A program made the position numbers and the translations under genes. From NCBI GenBank assembly GCA_026119855.1, contig JAOWBW010001458.1:186001-250000 (forward strand): DNA of 64,000 bases, in the 5' to 3' direction. Source of the DNA: Campanula takesimana. Lineage: Eukaryota; Streptophyta; Magnoliopsida; Asterales; Campanulaceae. The stretch's first letter is position 1, and each line of letters starts with the position of its first letter. The notes beneath the pieces are model-generated. The model was not told the DNA's origin. It saw only the letters and a program-made list of their open reading frames with translations, and searched no databases. Positions 54,665 through 64,000 of this stretch are shown here, in pieces.

Positions 54665-56419
54665 GTCTCACACTCAGCGAAGAGCAAGTTAAAAATTGTG
54701 CATTGGCTGAAATTGATAAGTTATTGGCAGCAAATTGCAGCGGTCTCCAAAAATTTAAAGATATGCCTCAACCAAGCAATTCTGTCATTTCTGAATCGGA
54801 GAATATGCTAATATTGGATGAATTGTCATATGATGTTGATGAGATGAACGCTGAGCACTCTAAATTACATAAATGTTTGACTGAAGAACAAAGTATGTTT
54901 TATGAAAAGATCATGACTGCAGTTGATAGAGGCGATGGTGGAGTGTTCTTTTTGTATGGGTATGGTGGCACGGGGAATACTTTCATATGGAAGACATTGT
55001 GCTCGGCCTTGCGAAGCAGGAGGGATATAGTTCTTCTGGTGGCTGCTAGCGGTATAGCCTCTTTGCTACTTCCGAGGGGTAAGACTACTCATTCCAGATT
55101 TGGCATACCCATCCAGGTCGATGAAAGCTCAACTTGCAGCAAGATTAAGCCTGGTTCTGATTTGTGTGGTCTCTTAAAGAGAACGAAGCTCATAATTTGG
55201 GATGAGGCTCTGATGGCCCACAAGCACCGCTTTGAGGCACTTGACCGAAGATTGAGGGACATTATGCGTACTAATGATGGTCGTTGCTCTAATAAGCCCT
55301 TCGGTGGATTAGTTGTTGTGTTTGGAGAAGATTTCAGGCAAATATTTCTCGTTGTGCCTAAAGGAAGCCAACATGATATTGTACATGCTACCATTAGTTC
55401 GTCTAAACTTTGGAATTCCTGTGAGGTCCTAAAATTGACAAAAAACATGAGATTGCAGGTAAATCATTTAATTTAAAACTCTTAACATATTACATTTTCA
55501 TGTTGCAGTAATTAAATGTTTCATCCCATTCATTGTCAAAATGTAGGTCGGTTCCTCTTCTTCTGATGTTCTAGAGATCAAAAATTTCGTTGAATGGATA
55601 TTACAGGTAGGAGATGGGGATGCGCTGAAGAAAATGATGGAGAAGTTGACATTAAGTTACCGGATGATATTTTGATAAGAGATACAACTGATCCTATTAC
55701 AACTATCGTTGAAAACACGTATCCTGACATATTACACAATATGCGTATTGATGGATTTTTTTTCAAGATAGAGAAATTTTGGCACCAACTAATGAGATAG
55801 TAGATACTATCAATGATTATGTGATGTTGTTGTTGCCCGGTGAAGAAGTGTTGTATATGAGTTCAGATAGCATCAGCAAGGAGGAGGGAGATATTGCTGG
55901 CCATGAGGATATATTTTCTGTTGAGTTTCTTAATACGATTAAATGCTCGGGATTGCCGAACCATTCCATACGTCTGAAGGTTGGGTGTATAGTCATGTTA
56001 CTCAGAAACATTGATCAAGCTTCGGAATTATGCAACGGAACAAGAATGATCATTACAAATATAGGAAAACATATAGTTGAAGCAAGAATGCTTTCTGGAA
56101 AGAATACAGGAATGAAGGTGTTTGTGCCCAGAATGATGTTGAGCCCGTCGGATATGACAAAATTCCCTGTTAAATTCCAACGTAGACAGTTCCTATTAAA
56201 TGTTTGCTTCGCTATGACTATAAATAAGAGTCAGGGACAGTCGCTTTCTCATGTTGGGCTTTACCTTGCTCGACATGTTTTCAGTCACGGCAGTTGTATG
56301 TGGCAATCTCGAGAGTTACAAGCAAAAAGGGGCTAAAAGTTCTGATTTGTGAAAAGGATGGTGAAACGAGCGAGGTGACCACTAATGTGGTCTATAAAGA
56401 AGTTTTTCTCAAATTATGA
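54665..56419 (+). pseudogene. Helitron PIF1-type helicase, broken
   Basis: The first exon, 54665-55458, begins after TATACAG (LTLSEEQVKNCALAEIDKLL) and ends LTKNMRLQ before GTAAAT. It has Walker A as GYGGTGNTF, with Asn in place of the catalytic Lys (codon 54976-54978), and Walker B as LIIWDEA. The second exon starts at 55547. It shows at least three frameshifts, near 55610-55622, 55765-55785 and 56288, yet keeps EIVDTINDYV, GCIVMLLRNID, FAMTINKSQGQSL and a C terminus ending at TGA 56417-56419. Both the lesions and the lost Lys rule out activity. Confidence 0.85.
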
Positions 56420-57655
56420 GGTAATCCTAAATTTGTAAACATTCATACTTGCATTAATTCATTTATTAGCCTTAGCTTTTACTACAATCTACGAGTTGAT
56501 CAATAAAGTAAAAATAAAGTAAAAAGAGAGATGCTTTTTAATGCTAATGAGAACAATCCATATAAGCAAAAATGAAGGCTTTCATTCCGCTCAATAAAGG
56601 TATTTTTTATTACAGCTGTATGACCATTTCTTCTACTCTTCCTGTAATTCGAACATATTCTTCTTATTCAAAAAATTAATTACTTATTTTAATTTTTCGC
56701 ATTGTCAGATATCTTACTTGATAAAGTTTTCATGTACTCTCTTTCCATTGCAGGTCATTGTTGTCTACACTTCTCTGGGTTGGAAGAAAGCGGACATTGT
56801 AAAAATTCATGTACACACATGTGCATTCTTTTTTTTTTTTAAAAGGGGATTCATAATGCAAACAGGTCGAGAAAGCGGACATTAATTGTAAAAAAATCTG
56901 TGAGTATTCAGTTGCCATGTCATTTTAGATTAAGGTTCCAAATTGTCTCTTTGTTTTCTCAAATATTGTAGCAGATTGTTTCAGAGTTGATTTCAAGAAT
57001 CTAATGTGGCTACAGTTCATTCAGATTTTAAGGGCTAAAAGAAAGGGATATCATATGATTCAACATGAATGAATGAAGATATTGAACTCTGAATGAAACT
57101 CTGAAATTTAATGGATGATCATATCAGTGAACTGATGCCATATACATTCATTGCTTGGGAGCCTTGGGATTATATACCTCCTCCGCCCTGAAAAGATAGT
57201 CACACTTTAACTATTATGGTCAACTCTATTATACTTTGAATTAGAGAAAATCAAATGAGTGTAAATTAGAGTTGTCAGAGTTGTCATAAATATAAGGTGG
57301 CTTCAGCTAGAGAGACAGAAGGCAAAATATAATGTCGTTTACCTGATTTTATATCAGTATGTGTACCCTTTATCATATTAAAACGTTCAAATGTGGTTAC
57401 TCAAACAATTGCTAAAAGTAAAGACGCTCAAATGTGGTTACTCAAACAATTGCTAAAAGTAAACCACTGGCAAAAATATTAAAACGTTCTAGCATTTAAG
57501 AATATGTTGGTATTTTACAATCATAGCATCTGATATACATTTGCAGGATAAAGAAAATTCAATCCAGAAAGGGGCAAAGTCAACATTCGAAAGAAAGTAA
57601 CTACTGTTTCCATGTAGTAGCTAAATCAATTTACATTATCATACCAGTCTTCAAG

Positions 57656-57778
57656 TTAACAAATGGCATCTGCGAGCTCCTGTGATTGTCTAAGCCAAGA
57701 TTTCATTTCTTCAATACACCCATCAACTTTTGTTAAGAAGGTTTTGCAGCTTGCCATTTTGGACAGCACTTTGGAGAT
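57656..57778 (-). pseudogene. Captured last exon of a host gene in Helitron E
   Basis: On the minus strand, after a TTTTTTGATTCAG acceptor, 40 codons read ISKVLSKMASCKTFLTKVDG and CIEEMKSWLRQSQELADAIC, then TAA. The frame is uninterrupted and reads like a helical C terminus. It lies antisense to the Helitron's own genes near its 3' end, the common position for captured fragments. I cannot name the parent gene. Confidence 0.5.
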
Positions 57779-57854
57779 CTGAATCAAAAAACTACTGATA
57801 AAATAGGAGTCCGTAGTAAGATCTGAACATCCAACAATTGCTACCCTTTCAGTG

Positions 57855-58097
57855 ATTCACTTCGGGACGGAGGGAATATTTCTCAAATAGTTGGTTCAGC
57901 AATCAGATTTTATGAGTTTTAAAGAGCAACTGTATTCATTTTTTTTTCTCCGTCCCTGAATATACAGTAGTTTGTTTGTTTTGGTTTGATTCACTTCTGG
58001 ACGGAGGGAGTATTTCCAAATAGTTCGTTCAACAATAAGATTTTATGAGTTTTAAAGAGCAGCTCTATTGAATTTTTTTTCTCCGTCCCTGAATGTC
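57855..58097. repeat. Tandem duplication of a Stowaway segment
   Basis: A block of about 109 bp (gattcacttcgggacggagg to tttctccgtccctgaat) at 57855-57963 is repeated at 57989-58097 with small changes. Each copy contains a right-type and a left-type Stowaway end back to back, the inside-out order of a normal MITE. Confidence 0.65.
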
Positions 58098-58623
58098 CAC
58101 TTTTGAGTTTTAAGGAAACTTTGAGTTTTTGTTTCTGATTTTGTCCGCATATGATTATATTATAATGTTCTCATCACACCTCTCATCAACAATACGTAGC
58201 ATAGATGCTCGTGGTAACCAAGTGTGAATTATCGATATAGTTGTCTGATATTCTCTTGAATGTATGTATAGATTAAACACTCTTGAAATGTACTTGCAAT
58301 TTACCAGTAGACTACTACTACTACATGTTTGTAGAAAAACTTGCTATTTGTTATAAGGTCTCGGAAATCCACGCCTCATTTTAACTCTATAAACCTTCTC
58401 TGTTCATGTACGCTACATAACTGCTGACATTCCATTCCCTAATGCTGATGCAAACGGGTTATCTGGGAGATTTAGTCCTTAACAATTTCAAACATTATGG
58501 AGTCACACAAGGAAAAGAAGCATCATCTAAAGAATACTCCTTCCGTCCCAAATTAATAGTCACGTTTGACTTTTCAAATATTTCATGATTACATTGCAAT
58601 TTTATTCTTAGTATTACTATGCT

Positions 58624-58653
58624 CCCGTCGAATCTCGACGGGTTACTCACTAG
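58624..58653 (+). other. Helitron E 3' terminal hairpin and CTAG
   Basis: Perfect stem CCCGTCGA/TCGACGGG with loop ATC, then ttactca and CTAG, followed by T. This is the transposition terminus of the element. A partial Stowaway end (ctccttccgtcccaaattaa) lies about 85 bp upstream. Confidence 0.85.
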
Positions 58654-58785
58654 TTGTTTGGTAGAAGCTGGATAAAATTTATCATCTCGTCCTCTTTTCC
58701 AATTGTTATGTTTCAAATTTCGTGAAGTACCAAAATAACCTTTGTTTGTCATTCATATACTGATACCTGGGTTGTTTAAGCCTTC

Positions 58786-58818
<33 letters not shown>

Positions 58819-59039
58819 AAATCACACACTATCTTGCTCTCATCAATGGAAAAGTGACAAAAATTTAAGGAAAAGAATATTGTTATTATATTAACAAAAA
58901 TAGAATAATCTTTCTATTTTGTTTGAAACAAAAAAAAAATAACAATAAGTTACATTAAACACCAGAAAAATTTTAAAAATTATGTTATGTTTTCACACTT
59001 AAATAAAAATTAATAAAAAGTAAGGAAAACAAAACTAAA

Positions 59040-59792
59040 CCCAATTTACGGGTTAATTTCATTGCCCACCCTTGAGGTTTGGGTAAGTCTCAGTGCCCCC
59101 CTTGAGGTTTGAATTCGTCTCACTGACCACCCTTTTGGCAATAAATTGACTATTTTACCCTCACTTTTATATAAAGATAGTCTTTATCTCTCATTAAATA
59201 AATCAAATTACTAATTGAATTATAAATTCAAATAACATTTTATTTTTTAGCAATTTAAAAATAAATATTATATTTAAGCTCAATGTACATTAAGTATATA
59301 ACATTTTATTGAGTTAGCTTTATGGTTATCAGATATTAAAAATAATAATTAATATTTATTTCGTAACATAGGGAGTATAAAATTTTAATCTTTTAAAGCA
59401 TAAAATTGTTATTTGAATTTATATTTTTCTAAGTTGTTTATATAGTTATTTTTTCAAAAACTATAATTATTTTGTGGAGTAAACTTAAAAACATTTATAT
59501 TTGAGAAAGATTTGATTGATAAGTATTAATTTGTTAATTTATTTACTTATATAGAGGCTAAGTGAGCATAACAAAAAAATATATTTCACATTATATTAGA
59601 TTTTGTAGTAATTTAATTTATTCAATGAATTTATTTAATGATAAATAAAAGCACTAATTAAATTAAAGTGGGGGCAAAATAGGAAAATTATTGTTAAAAG
59701 GGTGCTCAGTGAGACGATTTTAAACCTCAAAGGGGGCTCTGAAACTTACCCAAACCTCAGGGGTCGGAAGTGAAATTAACCCCCCAATTTAC
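59040..59792. mobile_element. Small MULE-type element (733 bp)
   Basis: The element is about 59050-59782. TIRs begin gggttaatttcattgcccac and gggttaatttcacttccgac and continue for about 110 bp. A 9- or 10-bp direct repeat, (C)CCAATTTAC, flanks it (59040-59049, 59783-59792). The interior is AT-rich and non-coding. Poly(A) at 58788-58815 lies outside. Confidence 0.8.
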
Positions 59793-60599
59793 AACATTCG
59801 TAGGCAATTTAAGATGCCTTTAATGGAGTCATGAAATAAAACTAGATATCAACTGTGGAAGGATTTATTGGTGATAGAGGTAGTAACGAACAACAAAAGA
59901 TAACAGTCAAACTCAAATGGAAAAGTTAATAAAAAGTGTAGTTGAGACGATGGTGAAGAAGTCAGACAGCATTGAGTTTGAAGGGAAATCATGAAAGGAT
60001 GACCTTGAGGGAGTTCGACGGTGGGAGATGCCAAAGAACAGGCTGCGTTGCAGTTAAATGAGGGTTGAGTTTAGGGTACCATTTATATGAAGGGTAATTT
60101 TGCCTAAATAAATTAATCCTCCAATTCCCTAATACAACGATTAATAATACCACCCTTCACTTGGTATAATTAATACGGGTAAAAAGAGCTTATCCAGATA
60201 GGGTGTCATATTTATCTGAAAGCTTATTTTCAACCAAACACTTATCTTAATTATATACAGGATTAGTAATCCTATCCTGGCATCTAATCGGGCTATCAAA
60301 CGCCCCCTTAGTGTACTTAGTACTCACTTACTCACATACTTTTACGGCTACTTTTGACTTTTGATTGTCAATATTACTAATAAATTTTGATTAAATATTA
60401 ATATTAATTTAATCATTTTACTTAAAATTTAAAAAGTGTTATTGATAAATCACTAAGTGCTTTAACAACAACAACTTTTATAATTCCATTACAATAATTA
60501 GATTGACATTAATTTTTAGTCAAAATTCATGTGATTTAACTATTAAAAAAATTAAAAATAGCTAAAATAAATGAAACAAATGGGGTAGTTATTAATTCT

Positions 60600-61070
60600 G
60601 GGAAGGAGCCATTACTTGCAATGTAAAATTGTGGTGAAAAACTAGTAAAAAACGCGTTTTACCCTAATCTTAGGGTAAAATGTGTTTTTTTAATGAGGCG
60701 GTGGCATTTTTGTAATAAACTGGAAGTTGTTTCAACGCACGCGGTGGCATTTTTGTAATAAACTGGAAGTTATCGTAACTGTCAGTGTTAGTTTTAAGAA
60801 GTGCCAGTGATATTACACTGGCACATATTAACATAGACACTGGCACTTTCATAACTGCCAGTGCCAGTGCTAAAAAAGTGCCAGTGTATGTGCCTGACAC
60901 TTTTTAACACTAACACTAGCACTTATGAAAGTACCAGTGTCTATGTTTTATGAGTGCCAGTGGCCAAGACTGGCAGTTTTTGATATTAACACTGACATTT
61001 TTCTCGAAAAACACGTTTTTTCTATCATTAGGGTAAAACACGTTTTTCACTAGACCAACTCAAAATTGTG
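60600..61070. repeat. GTGCCAGTG-type repeat element, second copy
   Basis: Contains two exact 29-bp direct repeats starting ggtggcatttttgtaataaa (60703 and 60752), then imperfect gtgccagtgt/acactggcac units. The words taccctaa, acacgttttt and actagaccaactca are shared with 1130-1420. Inverted words acgcgttttaccctaa and ttagggtaaaacacgt near the two ends suggest a mobile element with sub-terminal inverted repeats. Confidence 0.55.
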
Positions 61071-61781
61071 TAATATTGTTGATTGTTGATAAATAATTAC
61101 CCCCTCTCCTAAACCATTAGTCATTTTCCTTCAAAAAAAAAAAAACATTAGTTATTTATTTTCTTTCCTACATCACTTTTTCTCTAATCCCCATTCAAAC
61201 CCATTTTGTCTAATTTCAAATGAGATGGGTCGGAGTATTTTAACGAAAACATTTTCAAAAATTTAGAGAAATATTTACCATATAGGTTCAAGATCTTAAT
61301 TAACAACTAGTATTACTAGTACACTATGATTCAGTAATATTTTCCAAGTAATAAATCCAATTATCCATAATTAATACTCCATAAACTCTTAATAAAAGGA
61401 AATAACATTTGAAGTCAATTTAATGCGCCAGAAATCCGGCTTCTAACGCTTTCCTTACTAATTACGTCAAAATCGTCGATACAATTTAAGATCAAAATTT
61501 GTCCAGATAATTAGTGGTATAAAGTATGAATTTGGTGTATCAATAGAAATATTAAAATTTAGTAGAAATTTCATCAAAAATATTAAGACCATCAAAATAA
61601 ATTAAACTATACTGAATGATGAAGTATTAAGTTGTGACAAAATAAAATGACTTGGTACTGTTTAATTCCCATAGTTGATTTTTATTTTTAATTTCAAGTG
61701 GAATGAGACAATCCAAATCAAAATATTCAATAATAATAATTATTGAATCAGAATAGTAAATATTAATACAAAGAATTAAAG
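61071..61781. other. AT-rich intergenic DNA, no gene seen
   Basis: No open frame, gene motif or defined repeat stands out. A possible MITE end (gatgggtcggagta) is at about 61223-61237. Confidence 0.45.
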
Positions 61782-62068
61782 TACTCACTCAATCACATAG
61801 TATATTTTCAACTTTCCTTTTTAGTATGTCACAAAGTATATATTTACTTCCTAAAATGGTAAAGATTTTTTACTATAACTATTCCTCCCACTCAATTTTT
61901 TCTCCTACTTACTTTTACATTTACAACACCAATCAACTCACTATTCCCTCTCACTCATTCTCTCACCTACTTTACTTCTATACTCACAACACTTACATCA
62001 CTTCCACCATTTTCTTAATCTCCGTGGAAATGAGAGGATGAACATAATACTTTGGGACAGAGGGAGTA
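61782..62068. mobile_element. Stowaway-like MITE, left end degraded
   Basis: TA at 61782-61783 and 62067-62068. The right end tttgggacagagggag is well kept and the left end ctcactcaatcacatagtat is degraded. Interior words (cactcattctctcacctac) are typical of the family. Confidence 0.6.
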
Positions 62069-62224
62069 CAATATAACGATTCCACAAAAAATTCTTTGTT
62101 TGGATAATTAAAAATTTCTTAATAATATAATTAATAAAATCATAAATAGATAAATAAACTTTAAATAAATTTCTGAAGGATTAAATTAATGAAATAAACT
62201 CTAATGATTTTAAAACTGGCAATG

Positions 62225-62395
62225 ATAGGGCACAAAAGAAGTTCACAAAATGATGGATACAAAGTGAGGTGACGATATTTTATTAGTTGAATCGATTGTG
62301 GACCCGACACACTTTAATTAAAAACCTTAATAGAATTTTGATACATCATTTTGTAAGCCACATTTTCTGACACTTTTTTGTGACTTTATATTTAC
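62225..62395. repeat. Dispersed repeat, about 170 bp (copy 2, inverted)
   Basis: Reverse-orientation relative of 13215-13420, sharing aaagtgaggtgacgatatt, ttattagttgaatcgat and tggacccgacacac. The ends are not defined. Confidence 0.5.
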
Positions 62396-62435
62396 CCTTT
62401 TCAAACGCTTCCCTCAACTATTTCGGACCAGGAAC

Positions 62436-62621
62436 TACTCCCTCCGTCCCTCTTTAATCTACAAAATTTGCCATTTTGGTTGTCCTACTTTAATCTACAA
62501 AGTTTAGAAAAAGAAATATTTTAATACTTTTAAAATAATGGGAACACATCAACCATTTCACTTTTTCTTAAATAATGTGCCCAACTAAAAATTTGTAAGT
62601 TAAAAATGGACGGAGGGAATA
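62436..62621. mobile_element. Stowaway MITE close to the ACR-type gene
   Basis: TA duplications (62436-62437, 62620-62621) flank ends ctccctccgtccctctttaa and ttaaaaatggacggagggaa. It lies about 315 bp upstream of the ATG at 62936, so it is in or next to the promoter. Confidence 0.88.
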
Positions 62622-62935
62622 TATAAAAAATACAAAACGAGAAAATGGACAAGAAAAGGAAATTCCAAGAAAACGAGCGAGAGAGTGGAGGAGAGAGAAA
62701 ACGGGGAAGGAGAAGATAAATTTCAAACAAATCATCAAAGAGAGTGGGGGAGAGAGAGAGAGAGAGAGTTTATGGAGGTTAAAGATTGGATTTTTGCTCC
62801 TGTTGCTGAAAATCCCATTTAGACAGAATATCCCATTACTCTGTGTGTTTTCAATTCACTCCCCTGTTCTTCAATCAGAAAATAATTACTAGAGTGTAAT
62901 TTTAGAGAGAGAGAGAGAGATACATATAGAGAGAG
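62622..62935 (+). promoter_or_regulatory. Probable promoter and 5' leader of the ACR-type gene
   Basis: Purine-rich sequence with (GA)n runs at 62751-62768 and 62906-62919, typical of plant leaders. Transcription start is not fixed. An upstream ATG at 62772 opens a frame of about 16 codons (MEVKDWIFAPVAENPI, then TAG), a possible uORF if transcribed. Confidence 0.4.
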
Positions 62936-64000
62936 ATGGGGATTTTGTATGAAGATGCAGTGTTGATAAAAGAAGCAGAGAAAGAAGGAGATCTAACTGT
63001 TATTACAGTCAATTGTCCAGACAAAACAGGCCTTGGTTGTGATTTGTGTAGGATTATACTCTTGTTTGGCTTGAGCATTGCTAGAGGAGGTTTGTTTTCT
63101 TTGTTTGTTTGTCTATTTCACTTTTTTTTTTTTTTTCCAACTATTTAGGTATAATCTGAACTTGTTCTACATGAACAACCATTGACTTGTGTTCTTAATC
63201 CTTATGATTTTATATATATATATATTAGAAATATCTTTTCTCTATTTAGTTGTTTTTATGTTAAAATCTTGTCTTTTGGGCTAATTAGTGAAATGGGTTC
63301 CTCTCAGTATTGAGTTTCAAGTAAGATCTGAAAGTATAGTGGCCTTCTTTCTTGAATTGTTCAAGAAATTGAGGGACACTCAAAAAAAAAAACTTTTAAT
63401 TTTTCTGGTGTATAATGAAATATGAAAAAACATATGTAGAAATTCATTCATATACTCCATTGTTCCCGAAATGATATTACCACTTTTTTGTTGTTTTTGA
63501 TACTTATTGCTCAAAGTAAGTTCGTATCGAGAACAAAAAAGGTAGGAATATCATTCGGGACGGAGTGAGTATAGAGTCATTTGAAAGATGGATATTCAAT
63601 ATTTTGCGACAAAATATTCAAGAAAATAGACAATTATTTCGAGATATAGGTAGTATACCCAGAGATTCAAACTAGGACAAGAAAATGGGTCAGTTTTGAT
63701 TGTTTTTCATATTGTTGCCAAAATAGGTTTCATAGATTCTTTTAATGTTCTTTCCATAATTTTGGGATCTATTCTTGTGGGATTTGATCTTTTTAGATTG
63801 TTGTAATTATTTTCTCTCAAGTTGAATATGTTACAGAAAATAAAAATTGTTTATTTGACTTTTGTGTTAACAGATGTATCAACAGATGGCAAATGGTGCT
63901 ACTTAGTTTTCTGGGTGGTTGGAAAGCCAACTACTAGATGGAATTTGTTAAAGAAGAGACTACTTGAGGTTTGCCCGACGTGCACCCCTGCAGTCTCGGA
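62936..64000 (+). CDS. ACR9/10-like: ACT-domain-repeat protein, ACR9/ACR10-like (5' part)
   Basis: The gene starts at the ATG at 62936. Exon 1 (62936-63089) encodes MGILYEDAVLIKEAEKEGDL followed by TVITVNCPDKTGLGCDLCRI and ends IARG with one spare base. The donor is GTTTGT at 63090. Exon 2 starts at 63874 after TTAACAG. The exon-1 G completes an Asp codon, giving DVSTDGKWCYLVFWVVGKPT and RWNLLKKRLLEVCPTC to the window edge. NCPDKTGLGCDLCR followed by DVSTDGKWCY is the first ACT domain of plant ACR9/ACR10-type proteins, which carry several ACT domains and are thought to sense amino acids. About 93 residues are visible of an expected 400 or more. The frame is intact. Confidence 0.9.
63453..63571. 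mobile_element. Short Stowaway MITE in ACR-type intron 1 (115 bp)
   Basis: TA duplications (63453-63454, 63570-63571) flank ends ctccattgttcccgaaatga and tcattcgggacggagtgag. The inner words tattaccacttttt and the complementary aaaaaaggtaggaata lengthen the stem. Confidence 0.82.
63874..64000 (+). CDS. ACR9/10-like: ACR-type gene exon 2 (continues beyond window)
   Basis: Follows the acceptor GTTAACAG and completes the first ACT domain. It is open to the last base of the window. Confidence 0.9.

Larger units (their letters stand above)
49614..58653 (+). mobile_element. Helitron E, eroded autonomous element (Rep and helicase)
   Basis: The 5' end is A|TCTATCTATATAATATTAG (start 49614 or 49618) with the words gccacctcataatgccacgt shortly inside. 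The 3' end has a perfect 8-bp stem hairpin CCCGTCGAATCTCGACGGG (58624-58642), seven bases, then CTAG (58650-58653) and host T. Inside are Rep-type exons (51429-52244) and a PIF1-type helicase (54665-56419), both broken. A MULE (52501-53970), small MITEs and a captured host exon (57656-57778) are nested. About 9 kb in total. Confidence 0.85.
49502..60310. mobile_element. Candidate PIF/Harbinger element split by Helitron E
   Basis: The left end after TTA (49502-49504) reads gggcttgtttggtacccgat. The far end, complemented, reads gggggcgtttgatagcccga before TTA (60308-60310). These are Tourist-like ends with a TTA duplication on both sides. If real, the original element was about 1 kb and later received Helitron E (49614-58653) and a small MULE (59040-59792). 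The pairing rests on end similarity only. Confidence 0.4.

Noticed and set aside
62530..62730. 66-residue minus-strand frame upstream of the ACR-type gene
   Set aside because: It is built from a MITE end and the complement of the purine-rich leader.

Overview
This is nuclear DNA from a flowering plant, almost certainly a eudicot. The two host genes have plant-type intron-exon structures, and the rest is AT-rich intergenic DNA crowded with Stowaway MITEs (ends CTCCCTCCGTCCC, TA duplications), Copia and Gypsy LTR elements, MULEs and Helitrons. The MITE style would suit an asterid such as Lamiales, but that is only a guess. No bacterial, organellar or CRISPR-like content is seen.

There are two host genes. 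(1) On the minus strand, 2838-11826, is a complete four-exon RD19/cathepsin F-like papain-family cysteine protease (377 aa) with signal peptide, prodomain and all catalytic residues. Its first intron is 5.9 kb because a Stowaway MITE sits there and a nearly full-length Copia element lies inside that MITE. (2) At the right edge, plus strand from 62936, is the start of an ACT-domain-repeat protein of the ACR9/ACR10 type, which runs off the window.

Everything between is nested mobile DNA. By region: 1-2837, a hAT MITE with an exact 8-bp duplication and two Stowaways; 2838-11826, the protease with MITEs in introns 1-3; 12-15 kb, degraded MITEs and a 921-bp hAT element with an exact duplication; 16.15-24.25 kb, a long-TIR MULE (9-bp duplication) split by a reverse-orientation Copia element with 1-kb LTRs; 25.1-26.4 kb, a Pack-MULE carrying the N-terminal part of an armadillo-repeat (ARO-like) gene; 27.0-27.5 kb, a Copia-type solo LTR; 28.7-35.6 kb, a run of Helitrons sharing one 3' hairpin family, one holding a three-exon gene fragment; 36.6-38.3 kb, a TIR element, a LINE scrap and a Stowaway; 38.4-49.4 kb, another Helitron split by an 8.4-kb Gypsy element whose 2.36-kb LTRs are nearly identical although its interior is wrecked; 49.6-58.65 kb, an eroded Rep/helicase Helitron with a nested MULE and a captured exon; 59-62.6 kb, a small MULE, a GTGCCAGTG-type repeat and Stowaways.

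I found no convincing undescribed biological system. The strongest material is a readable history of nested insertions, several with exact target duplications, three captured gene fragments, and a Gypsy element that looks recently mobilised in trans. Coordinates were worked out by eye, so boundaries marked approximate could be off by a few bases.
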